From: an uncultured Ruminococcus sp.
Lineage (GTDB): Bacteria > Bacillota > Clostridia > Oscillospirales > Acutalibacteraceae
Assembly: GCA_958403905.1 (NCBI GenBank)
Contig: CATXZD010000014.1
Location: forward strand, 4,438 to 68,437
Reading direction: 5' to 3'
Length of the DNA: 64,000 bases
Shown: one piece after another, positions 35,019 through 42,937 of the stretch
Position numbering within the stretch: the stretch's first letter is position 1
Layout: every line of letters begins with the position of its first letter
Notes under the pieces: model-generated
What the model saw: the letters and a program-made list of their open reading frames with translations, nothing else
Database searches by the model: none
What the model was told of the DNA's origin: nothing
Program-made: the position numbers and the translations under genes

Positions 35019-36188
35019 ATGAAAAAATATTTAAAAATTACGCCTGAGGGTACAAAGGATTTTCTGTTTGCGGAATGTTCGGCTATGGATGATATTTGCG
35101 GCAAAATTGAGGAAGTATTTGTTACAAGAGGCTTTAAAAGAGTAATTACGCCCGGTATTGAATTTTATGACGTGTTTTCACTTCCTTGCAGCGGCATTAC
35201 TCAGGAATCAATGTTTAAGACAGTCGACAACAAGGGCAGACTTCTTGTAGTTCGTCCCGACTCAACTTTGCCTATAGCGCGAATGGTTTCTTCCCGTCTT
35301 AAAAACAGCCTTCTTCCCGTGCGTCTTTATTATAAACAGGCTGTTTATCGTAATAATCCCACACTTACCGGAAGAAGAAATGAATTTATGCAGATGGGTA
35401 TAGAGCTTATCGGTGTTAAGGGAATAAGAGCTGACCTTGAAGTCCTTACTACAGCTGTAAATTGTATTTCTTCAGTTGCCGATGATTTTAGAATTGAAAT
35501 CGGTCACGCAGGTGTATTCGACGCTCTTTCTAATGAACTCAATATTGACGATGAATATAAGGAAAAAATCAGAATTTCAATTGAAGGCAAAAATTATTCC
35601 GTACTTAATAACCTTCTTGATAAGCTTGAACCTTGCAAGGCGGTAAGTGCAATCCGCAGTCTTCCGTCACTTTTCGGCGGAGAAGAGGTTTTTGAAAGGG
35701 CTTATGAAATCTGCAAGGGAACAAATGCAGAGTCATCTCTTGAATATCTGCATAAAATCTACAGTAATTTAATTCCGCTTAACCTTGGCAGTAAGTTGAT
35801 AATTGACCTTGGTTTTGTTCAGCGAAACGATTATTACACGGGTATTGTTTTTACAGGTTTCATAAACGGAATAGGTGACGCTGTAATTTCAGGCGGTAGA
35901 TATGACGATTTGCTTTCAGAATTTGACGCTCCTATGGGCGCGGCAGGATTTGCAGTTGATACAGATGCAATAACAATCAAACGTCTTACCGATAACGATG
36001 TAAGCTATTCAGACAATCCCGATGTGCTTGTGTTTGCAAGTGACGGGCATGAGATTGAAGGCATAAATTTAGTAGCACAGCTTAACGCAGAGGGTAAAAA
36101 AGCTCAGTTCAGCGTGCTGCCTACTTTTGAAGAAACAGAAGCGTTTGCAAAAAGCAGAGGCATTTCAGAAGTTAAGGTTATCGGATAA
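35019..36188 (+). CDS. hisZ: ATP phosphoribosyltransferase regulatory subunit HisZ
   Basis: HisZ is a histidyl-tRNA-synthetase-like protein that binds the short HisG and makes it active and histidine-sensitive. The synthetase motifs are present in modified form: TPEGTKDFLF at the start, RPDSTLPIARMV, VYRNNPTLTGRRNEFMQMGIEL without the aminoacylation histidine motif, and AVISGGRYDDLL near residue 290. At 389 residues it lacks the anticodon-binding size of true HisS. It opens the operon directly before the short hisG, as expected. Confidence 0.92.
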   Translation: MKKYLKITPEGTKDFLFAECSAMDDICGKIEEVFVTRGFKRVITPGIEFYDVFSLPCSGITQESMFKTVDNKGRLLVVRPDSTLPIARMVSSRLKNSLLPVRLYYKQAVYRNNPTLTGRRNEFMQMGIELIGVKGIRADLEVLTTAVNCISSVADDFRIEIGHAGVFDALSNELNIDDEYKEKIRISIEGKNYSVLNNLLDKLEPCKAVSAIRSLPSLFGGEEVFERAYEICKGTNAESSLEYLHKIYSNLIPLNLGSKLIIDLGFVQRNDYYTGIVFTGFINGIGDAVISGGRYDDLLSEFDAPMGAAGFAVDTDAITIKRLTDNDVSYSDNPDVLVFASDGHEIEGINLVAQLNAEGKKAQFSVLPTFEETEAFAKSRGISEVKVIG

Positions 36189-36212
36189 AACAGCTTGAAA
36201 GGATTTTCACAT

Positions 36213-36842
36213 ATGAAACCAATCAGAATTGCTCTTACTAAGGGCAGACTTGAAAAAACAACAATAGAACTTTTTGAAAAAATCGGATATAATTGTGACG
36301 AAGTTAAAAACAAAGGCAGACGTCTTATACTTCCTGTAGGAGACAATGAATTTGAAGTCGTTCTTGCCAAGGCGGCTGACGTTATTACATATGTTGAACA
36401 CGGCGTTTGTGATTTGGGCGTTGTCGGAAAAGACACAATTCTTGAAAACGGCACTTCGTTTTATGAACTTCTTGATTTGGGATTCGGCAAATGCAGATTT
36501 GCCCTTGCAACCCAAAAAGGCTTTGATTTTTACAGTGGCTACAACACAAAAACAATCGCTACTAAATACCCTAAAGTAACCCGTTCATTTTTTGATGATA
36601 AAAATATGGACGTAAGAATAATCAAAATTGAAGGCTCTGTCGAGCTTGCACCCTTAGTAGGACTTGCCGATGGAATTGTTGATATAGTAGAAACCGGCTC
36701 AACCCTTAAAGCAAACGGTCTTGAAGTAATTGAGTGGGTAACTGATATTTCAGCAAGACTGATTGCAAATACCGCAAGCCTGAAATTAAGAAAAAATGAG
36801 ATTGAGCAACTTCAGAAAAAATTGGAGGCTGTAACGCAATGA
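36213..36842 (+). CDS. hisG: ATP phosphoribosyltransferase catalytic subunit (short form)
   Basis: HisG joins ATP and PRPP, the first step of histidine synthesis. The 209-residue product is the short form, which lacks the C-terminal regulatory domain and depends on HisZ. Signatures are IRIALTKGRLEKTTIELFEK at the start and VELAPLVGLADGIVDIVETG with the PRPP-binding ETGxTLKANGL near residue 158. The ATG at 36213 follows AAAGGA by nine bases. It overlaps hisD (ATGA). Confidence 0.95.
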   Translation: MKPIRIALTKGRLEKTTIELFEKIGYNCDEVKNKGRRLILPVGDNEFEVVLAKAADVITYVEHGVCDLGVVGKDTILENGTSFYELLDLGFGKCRFALATQKGFDFYSGYNTKTIATKYPKVTRSFFDDKNMDVRIIKIEGSVELAPLVGLADGIVDIVETGSTLKANGLEVIEWVTDISARLIANTASLKLRKNEIEQLQKKLEAVTQ

Positions 36843-38131
36843 TAACAACAGTAACAGCAGATGGAAAAAGAGAATATGAATTTATTGAAACGCTTAAAAA
36901 AAGAGCGCAGAATTCCGATAGAGACGTAATTCCCACAGTATCAGAAATTATTGAAAACGTACGTGAAAACGGCGACAAGGCTGTAAATGAATATACGGTA
37001 AAGTTTGACGGAAAAGCTCCCGAAAAAACCGAGATTACCGCCGATGAAATTGACTCATTAATTGAAAAATGTGACAAAAATTATATTTCAACTGTAAAAA
37101 AAGCGGCTGCAAATATTTCTGATTTTCACAAAAGACAAATTCAGCAGAGCTGGATGACGGCAAAAAACAACGGCGTAATAATGGGGCAGAGAATAAGAGG
37201 ATTAAAGCGTGTCGGAATTTACGTTCCGGGCGGTACGGCAGCCTATCCTTCATCAGTCCTGATGAACGCTATTCCGGCAAAAATTGCAGGTGTTGAGGAA
37301 ATTATAATGTGTACTCCTCCGCAGAAGGACGGTACACCTAATCCAAACATCATAGCAGCTGCAAAAATTGCGGGAGTTGACAGAATTTTTCTTATGGGCG
37401 GAGCGCAGGCAATTGCGGCGCTTGCATACGGAACGGAAACTGTACCTAAGGTTGACAAAATCGTTGGTCCTGGCAACATATTTGTAGCAACGGCAAAAAA
37501 ACTCCTCTACGGAACAGTTGATATTGATATGATTGCCGGACCGAGTGAGATTCTTATTATCGCTGATGACAGTGCAGATCCAAAGTTTCTTGCCGCCGAC
37601 CTTATGAGTCAGGCAGAGCACGACAGACTTGCTTCTTCAATTTTGCTTACCGACTCTTTGGATATTGCTGAAAAAACAAAGCAGGAGCTTTCTGCTCAGA
37701 TGGAAAAGCTTTCACGAAAAGAAATTATCGAGTCATCGCTTGATAATTTTGGTGCAATAATTGTTTGCAGTGATATGTCACAGGCAACTCAGTTTGCAAA
37801 TGAGCTTGCCCCCGAACATCTTGAGGTTTGCTGTAACAATCCTATGGAGTATATCGGAAAGCTTGATAATGCAGGTTCTGTATTTCTCGGAAACTATAGT
37901 CCCGAACCTCTTGGTGATTATTTTGCAGGTCCTAACCATGTTCTTCCCACAAGCGGAACGGCTCGTTTTTTCTCGCCGCTCTCTGTTGACAGCTTTATCA
38001 AGAAGTCAAGTTTTATTTATTACACAGAAAGTGCATTAAAGAACGATGCTCAGGACGTAATACGTTTTGCTGACACCGAAGGTTTGACAGCACACGCAAA
38101 TTCAATAAAGGTGCGCTTTGATATTGAATAA
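36839..38131 (+). CDS. hisD: Histidinol dehydrogenase
   Basis: HisD oxidises histidinol to histidine in two NAD-dependent steps. Family blocks are GLKRVGIYVPGGTAAYPSSV near residue 121, VDKIVGPGNIFVATAKK near 206, DMIAGPSEILIIAD near 230, and SQAEHD (zinc and catalytic residues) near 258. GPNHVLPTSGTARF occurs near residue 363. The length of 430 residues is standard. Zinc ligands Gln, His and Asp are all in place. Confidence 0.97.
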   Translation: MITTVTADGKREYEFIETLKKRAQNSDRDVIPTVSEIIENVRENGDKAVNEYTVKFDGKAPEKTEITADEIDSLIEKCDKNYISTVKKAAANISDFHKRQIQQSWMTAKNNGVIMGQRIRGLKRVGIYVPGGTAAYPSSVLMNAIPAKIAGVEEIIMCTPPQKDGTPNPNIIAAAKIAGVDRIFLMGGAQAIAALAYGTETVPKVDKIVGPGNIFVATAKKLLYGTVDIDMIAGPSEILIIADDSADPKFLAADLMSQAEHDRLASSILLTDSLDIAEKTKQELSAQMEKLSRKEIIESSLDNFGAIIVCSDMSQATQFANELAPEHLEVCCNNPMEYIGKLDNAGSVFLGNYSPEPLGDYFAGPNHVLPTSGTARFFSPLSVDSFIKKSSFIYYTESALKNDAQDVIRFADTEGLTAHANSIKVRFDIE

Positions 38132-38164
38132 TTAATAATTCTCCGATGATTGGAATGTGTTTTT

Positions 38165-39217
38165 ATGAGCTATGAACTTAACAAAAAAATTCGTGAGCTT
38201 GAGCCCTACGAGCCAATAAGCGGTACATATAAAATTCGCCTTGATGCTAACGAATCTCCTCTAAGCTATCCAGAAGAGATTATGAAGCAGGTGAGAGAAG
38301 CAATTGAAAAAATTGAATTTAACCGTTATCCCGATCCGCTTGCAACAGAAGTTGTTAATGCATTTTCAGAGCATTACAAAATAAATTCTGAATGTGTAAC
38401 TGCAGGAAACGGTTCTGATGAGCTTATCTTTCTTACAGAATCTGCTTTTCTCGAAAAGGGAGATAAAATGCTTGTTGTTACACCGGATTTTTCAATGTAC
38501 AGATTTTACTCGTCAATCTGTGAAGTGGAATGTGATTCATTCATTAAGGATGAAAAGCTTAATATTGATGTAGATGCCTTGATTCAAAAAATCAACAATG
38601 AAAATATTAAGCTTGTTATCTTTTCTAATCCTTGTAATCCTACAGGACAAGGTATAACGGCAGATCAAGCTCGCAAATTGGTGACATCCGTAAATGCGCT
38701 TGTAATTCTTGATGAGGCATATATGGACTTCTGGAATCAAAGTCTTATATCAGAAACGGAGGATTATTCAAACCTTATTGTTTTCCGAACTGCGTCAAAA
38801 TCAGTAGGTTCAGCCGCACTTCGTCTTGGCTTTGCTGTGTCAAATAAAGCTATTTCAAAGGCGCTTAAGGCGGTAAAATCTCCGTATAATGTAAACAGTA
38901 TTTCGCAGGCTATAGGTACCGTAATATACAAAAATAAAGAATATTTATTAAATCGACAAAAATCAATTGTCAGAAGCAGAGAAAAGTTGTATAATGGTTT
39001 GGTAAAGATTGCCGAAAAATATAAAGATTTGACGGTTTATAACAGCTGTGCAAACTTTGTGTTTGTTAAAACTCCCGAGAGTAAGGCTATTTGGGAATAT
39101 TTAAAAGATAATTCCATTGTTATAAGATATATGGGAGATTATATAAGAATTTCGGCAGGAACAGAACAAGAGGTTGATGAAACTCTCTGCTGTATTGAAA
39201 AGTATTTTTTGAGGTGA
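38165..39217 (+). CDS. hisC: Histidinol-phosphate aminotransferase
   Basis: HisC is a class I/II PLP aminotransferase acting on imidazole acetol phosphate. The 350-residue protein shows KIRLDANESPLSYP, the cofactor-contact segment IFSNPCNPTGQG (Asn), LVILDEAYMDF (Asp), and the lysine-bearing RTASKSVGSAALRLGF near residue 218. The ATG at 38165 gives the usual N terminus; an in-frame TTG at 38150 is less likely. The ribosome site is weak (TTGGA). Confidence 0.93.
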   Translation: MSYELNKKIRELEPYEPISGTYKIRLDANESPLSYPEEIMKQVREAIEKIEFNRYPDPLATEVVNAFSEHYKINSECVTAGNGSDELIFLTESAFLEKGDKMLVVTPDFSMYRFYSSICEVECDSFIKDEKLNIDVDALIQKINNENIKLVIFSNPCNPTGQGITADQARKLVTSVNALVILDEAYMDFWNQSLISETEDYSNLIVFRTASKSVGSAALRLGFAVSNKAISKALKAVKSPYNVNSISQAIGTVIYKNKEYLLNRQKSIVRSREKLYNGLVKIAEKYKDLTVYNSCANFVFVKTPESKAIWEYLKDNSIVIRYMGDYIRISAGTEQEVDETLCCIEKYFLR

Positions 39218-39221
39218 GCCG

Positions 39222-39800
39222 ATGCGCTGTGCTATTGAGGAAAGAAACACTAAAGAAACTCAGATTAAGCTTATTTTAAATCTTGACGGCGGCAATATTT
39301 CTATTGATACCGGTGTCGGTTTTTTTGACCATATGTTAAATTCATTTGCTACTCACGGCGGTTTCGGACTTGAGATTTCCGTAATAGGGGATCTTAATGT
39401 GGACGAGCATCACACCGTTGAAGATACGGGAATAGTACTGGGTAAGGCATTTTCAAAAGCTCTCGGTGACAAAGGCTCAATCGACAGATTCGGCAGCTTT
39501 TATGTTCCCATGGATGAGGCTCTTGCCTTTTCTTCCGTTGATATAAGCGGCAGACCGTTTCTTGTGTTTGACGCTGATTTTCCTCAGAGCAGATGCGGTG
39601 ACTACGATTGTGCAATGACTGTAGAATTTATGAGGGCATTTGCTATCAACGCAGGAATTACGCTTCACCTTAAATCTTTTTACGGAGATAATTCTCATCA
39701 TATTACAGAAGCACTTTTCAAAGCGCTTGCTCATTCATTAAGAATTGCTGTAAAGCAGAACACTTCAAACAAACCTCTTTCCACTAAAGGAGTGTTATAA
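39222..39800 (+). CDS. hisB: Imidazoleglycerol-phosphate dehydratase
   Basis: HisB dehydrates imidazoleglycerol phosphate. Duplicated manganese-binding motifs are visible: GVGFFDHML near residue 27, DEHHTVEDTGI near 65, and DNSHHITEALFKALAHSLR near residue 155. At 192 residues it is the monofunctional enzyme, with no phosphatase domain fused, so histidinol-phosphate phosphatase must come from elsewhere. The next gene, hisA, starts at the base after its stop codon; no hisH intervenes. Confidence 0.96.
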   Translation: MRCAIEERNTKETQIKLILNLDGGNISIDTGVGFFDHMLNSFATHGGFGLEISVIGDLNVDEHHTVEDTGIVLGKAFSKALGDKGSIDRFGSFYVPMDEALAFSSVDISGRPFLVFDADFPQSRCGDYDCAMTVEFMRAFAINAGITLHLKSFYGDNSHHITEALFKALAHSLRIAVKQNTSNKPLSTKGVL

Positions 39801-40520
39801 ATGATTATTTTACCTGCTATAGATATTAAAGACGGCAATTGTGTCCGTCTTTTCAAAGGAGATTACTCAACTGTACAGAAGGTTGCCGAGTCACCGTACA
39901 TTGCGGCTCAGCGTTTTGCAGATTCAGGCGCAAGCTGGATGCATATGGTTGACCTTGACGGTGCAAAGGATGCCAAGCTTGTAAACGCTGATTTAATTGC
40001 AGATGTTGCAAAATCTTCAGGCCTTTTTGTTGAAGTCGGCGGTGGAATAAGAGATATAAAAGCAGTTGAATATTATCTTTCAAGAGGTATCGACAGAGTA
40101 ATTCTAGGATCGGCTGCTGTTAAAAATCCGCAATTTGTAGTTGATGCTGTTAAAAATTACGGTGATAAAATTGTAGTCGGAATTGACGCTAAAGACGGAA
40201 TGGTTAGGGCAGAGGGCTGGATTGACAACTCAGATATAAATTATATAGAGCTTGCAAAACGTATGGAAGATGTTGGCGTTAAGACAATTGTGTTTACCGA
40301 TATAGATCAGGATGGTACTCTTGCAGGACCTAATCTGAAACAGCTCGATGATTTGGTTCATCAGGTTAGCTGCAACATTATTGCAAGCGGCGGGGTTGCG
40401 GTTTTAAAAGATATTATAAATCTTGCTGAGCTTGATGTTTACGGTGCAATCTGCGGCAAGGCTATCTATTCCGGTAACCTTGACTTAAAACTTGCGCTTG
40501 AAATGACAAGAAAAATATAA
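39801..40520 (+). CDS. hisA: Phosphoribosylformimino-5-aminoimidazole carboxamide ribotide isomerase
   Basis: HisA is a TIM-barrel isomerase (ProFAR to PRFAR). The beta-1 Asp and the paired phosphate sites mark it: LPAIDIKDGNCVRLFKGDY at the start, VEVGGGIRDI near residue 77, GIDAKDGMVRAEGW near residue 128, FTDIDQDGTLAGPN near 170 (second catalytic Asp), and IASGGVA. The AIDI start and the WID segment favour HisA over its paralogue HisF. The length of 239 residues fits. Confidence 0.95.
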   Translation: MIILPAIDIKDGNCVRLFKGDYSTVQKVAESPYIAAQRFADSGASWMHMVDLDGAKDAKLVNADLIADVAKSSGLFVEVGGGIRDIKAVEYYLSRGIDRVILGSAAVKNPQFVVDAVKNYGDKIVVGIDAKDGMVRAEGWIDNSDINYIELAKRMEDVGVKTIVFTDIDQDGTLAGPNLKQLDDLVHQVSCNIIASGGVAVLKDIINLAELDVYGAICGKAIYSGNLDLKLALEMTRKI

Positions 40521-40561
40521 TTTATTACATATTACAGTAATAACTTTTTATAAGGTGAATT

Positions 40562-40876
40562 ATGGATTTTGATAAATATTTTGAAAAATCAGAGCTTATT
40601 CCGGCTGTTATTCAGGAAAAGTCAACGGGAGAAGTTTTGATGCTTGCATATATGAATAAAGAGAGTATGCAGAAAACCTTAGAAACAGGCTACACATGGT
40701 TCTGGTCAAGAAGCAGACAGGAGCTTTGGAACAAAGGTGCAACTTCAGGTCATTTGCAAAAGGTTGTTGATATTTTTGCAGACTGCGATAACGACACCCT
40801 GCTTGTTACTGTTGAACAGACAGGATCCGCTTGTCATACGGGCAATCATTCTTGCTTTTTCAAAAAATTAAAATAA
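40562..40876 (+). CDS. hisI: Phosphoribosyl-AMP cyclohydrolase
   Basis: HisI opens the purine ring of phosphoribosyl-AMP and is a zinc enzyme. The 104-residue stand-alone form shows VLMLAYMNKESMQKTLETG, WFWSRSRQELWNKGATSGH and the metal ligands DCDNDTLLVTV, with cysteines in SACHTGNHSCF. Its partner activity hisE is a separate gene 12 bases downstream rather than the fused hisIE of many bacteria. Confidence 0.96.
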   Translation: MDFDKYFEKSELIPAVIQEKSTGEVLMLAYMNKESMQKTLETGYTWFWSRSRQELWNKGATSGHLQKVVDIFADCDNDTLLVTVEQTGSACHTGNHSCFFKKLK

Positions 40877-40888
40877 GAGGGATATATT

Positions 40889-41221
40889 ATGAATGATAAG
40901 GAAATTCTTTCAGCATTGTACGCAACAGTAGAAAACAGACGTGATAATCCAAAAGAGGGTTCTTACACCTGCTATCTTCTTGACAAAGGTATTGATAAAA
41001 TACTCAAAAAGGTTGGCGAGGAATGCAGTGAAACAATAATTGCCGCTAAAAACGGCGATAACAGCGAAACAGTATATGAAATTTCTGATTTAATCTATCA
41101 TCTGATGGTTATGATGGTTTCGCAGGGAATACCGCTTGACGATGTTTTAAAAGAACTTGACAAAAGAAGCGAAAAAACGGGAAATTTAAAGAATTTCCAT
41201 GTTGTAGATAAAAATTCCTAA
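40889..41221 (+). CDS. hisE: Phosphoribosyl-ATP pyrophosphatase
   Basis: HisE removes pyrophosphate from phosphoribosyl-ATP, an all-alpha NTP pyrophosphatase. The 110-residue product shows SYTCYLLDKGIDKILKKVGE, then EECSETIIAAKNG and YEISDLIYHLMVMM, i.e. the ExxE...ExxD metal site of this fold. It is the last gene of the operon and is followed by a terminator. Confidence 0.95.
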   Translation: MNDKEILSALYATVENRRDNPKEGSYTCYLLDKGIDKILKKVGEECSETIIAAKNGDNSETVYEISDLIYHLMVMMVSQGIPLDDVLKELDKRSEKTGNLKNFHVVDKNS

Positions 41222-41227
41222 TAAATT

Positions 41228-41258
41228 AGCCCTATGACAAATGTCATAGGGCTTTAAA
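41228..41258. terminator. Bidirectional terminator between hisE and the HPr-like gene
   Basis: AGCCCTATGAC (41228-41238) and GTCATAGGGCT (41243-41253) are perfect 11-base arms with a 4-base loop. The rightward side ends TTTAAATAA and the leftward side AATTTATT, so it can serve both convergent genes, though the T runs are short. Confidence 0.75.
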
Positions 41259-41271
41259 TAAACTATGTATT

Positions 41272-41511
41272 TTATGCGTGTGCAGGAATAAATTTTGAAA
41301 CAGCTTCTTTAAAGCTGTCATCAGGTTCATTTTCAAGAAGGAGTTCAAAAGGCTGTGAAACATCAAGAGAAAAAACTCCTATAAGCGAATGAGCGTCTAC
41401 AGTGTATTCGCCGCTTTTTATCATCATAAGCTGATTAGGGAAGTGAGCAAGGGTTTCAAAGATTTCAATTAATCCGTTTTTGTTTTTTGCACAAATTGGC
41501 ATAGAGAACAT
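41272..41511 (-). CDS. Crh-like HPr homologue without the PTS histidine
   Basis: A 79-residue protein with the HPr C-terminal pattern: GEYTVDAHSLIGVFSLDVSQ followed by PFELLLENEPDDSFKEAVSKF aligns with the HPr region around Ser46 and beyond. The serine equivalent to Ser46 is present (AHS). The active-site loop that should read GxHARPA is replaced by KNGLIEIFE and is a few residues shorter, so His15 is missing and it cannot carry PTS phosphate. This recalls Bacillus Crh, a CcpA co-regulator. The ATG at 41511 follows GAGG by eight bases; a GTG at 41520 overlaps the site. Role in carbon control is inference. Confidence 0.78.
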   Translation of the reverse strand: MFSMPICAKNKNGLIEIFETLAHFPNQLMMIKSGEYTVDAHSLIGVFSLDVSQPFELLLENEPDDSFKEAVSKFIPAHA

Positions 41512-41632
41512 AGAAATCACCTCAAAAATATTTATCTTTTAATATATATTATCATTAAATCTTGCGATAATCAACGATTATTTATGATTTAAATTATTTT
41601 CAACTATTTGAATAAAAAAGGATGAAATATCA

Positions 41633-42937
41633 ATGAATTTTAATATAGTTACACTCGGCTGTAAAGTCAATCAGTACGAATCACAGGCAATGCGTGAAGC
41701 TTTGCTGAAACATGGTTATATTCTGTCACAGGACAAAGAGAAAGCAGATATTACTATTATAAACAGCTGTACCGTAACTTCTGTTAGCGACGCTAAAAAT
41801 CGCAAGATTATCAGCAGAGTTCGTCGAACAAATCCTGACGGAATAATAGTGCTGACAGGATGTATGCCGCAGGCATTTCCTGAAGAAACAAAGAATTTTA
41901 AAGATTGCGATATTGTGCTCGGAAACGCAAAGCGTGCAGAACTGATACCTGCACTTGAAAGGTATTTTGCTGACAAACATTGTTTTGTAAATATTTCTCA
42001 ACACCCCGTGAAAAATGAAAATTTTGAAAATCTTTCAGTTTCCTCGCTTGGTGAGCATACAAGAGCATTTATTAAGATTGAAGACGGCTGTAACCGCTTT
42101 TGCTCATACTGCATAATTCCGTATGCAAGGGGACGAGTTCGCTCAAAATCAATTGAGGATCTTAGGACAGAGGTCGAAAATATTGCTCAAAACGGTTACA
42201 AAGAAGTAGTTCTTGTAGGAATTAACCTTTCCGCCTATGGGCTCGGAGAGGATTTTGACCTTGCAGATGCAGTTGAAACTGCCTGTGCGGTTGAGGGAAT
42301 CGAGAGAGTAAGACTTGGTTCAATAGAACCAGAACAGATGGATGACAGGCTTATTGCACGCCTATCCGCACAGAAAAAGTTCTGTCCGCAGTTCCATTTA
42401 TCGCTACAAAGCGGCTGTGATAAAACTTTAAAAGATATGAATCGTCACTATGACAGTGCTCAGTATGCACAAATAGTTAAAAATCTTCGCGAGTCCTTTG
42501 AAAATTCCTCAATGACTACTGATGTAATGGTTGGTTTTGCCGGTGAAAGCGAGGAAGATTTTTTGTCATCAATGGAGTTTGTAAAAAGCATAGGTTTTGC
42601 AAAGGTTCATGTTTTTCCGTATTCAATTCGTAAAGGAACAAAAGCGGCTGATTCACCGAATCAGGTTAGTCCTGCTGAAAAGGAGAGACGAGCTGCAATT
42701 ATGGGCGGGATTGTTGAAAATTCTCGCTTTGAGTTCCTTAATTTACAGGTGGGCAGAGTGGAAAGTGTCCTTTTTGAGCGTATACGTCACGGTTATCTTG
42801 AAGGCTACACAAAGAATTATACTCCGGTTCATGTATTTTCAAGTGATAGTTCTATTTGTGGAACGATTGCCGATGTAAAACTTATTTCTGCAGAAAAGGA
42901 CTTCTGTGTAGGAGAATTAGTGCAGCAAATTTCTTAA
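41633..42937 (+). CDS. mtaB: tRNA N6-threonylcarbamoyladenosine methylthiotransferase MtaB
   Basis: MtaB adds a methylthio group to t6A37 of tRNAs that read ANN codons. The UPF0004 domain carries cysteines in TLGCKVNQYES, NSCTVTS and LTGCMPQ. The radical SAM motif is CNRFCSYCIIPYARGRVRSK near residue 144, and a TRAM domain ends the protein. The GCKVN start and IIPYARG distinguish MtaB from MiaB (GCQMN) and RimO. The length of 434 residues is right. Its 3' end overlaps the convergent neighbour by 21 bases. Confidence 0.94.
   Translation: MNFNIVTLGCKVNQYESQAMREALLKHGYILSQDKEKADITIINSCTVTSVSDAKNRKIISRVRRTNPDGIIVLTGCMPQAFPEETKNFKDCDIVLGNAKRAELIPALERYFADKHCFVNISQHPVKNENFENLSVSSLGEHTRAFIKIEDGCNRFCSYCIIPYARGRVRSKSIEDLRTEVENIAQNGYKEVVLVGINLSAYGLGEDFDLADAVETACAVEGIERVRLGSIEPEQMDDRLIARLSAQKKFCPQFHLSLQSGCDKTLKDMNRHYDSAQYAQIVKNLRESFENSSMTTDVMVGFAGESEEDFLSSMEFVKSIGFAKVHVFPYSIRKGTKAADSPNQVSPAEKERRAAIMGGIVENSRFEFLNLQVGRVESVLFERIRHGYLEGYTKNYTPVHVFSSDSSICGTIADVKLISAEKDFCVGELVQQIS

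Noticed and set aside
39801..40520. hisA gene as hisF
   Set aside because: The AIDI start, the RLFKGDY segment and the overall length fit HisA; HisF would start with a different (C/R)LDV strand.
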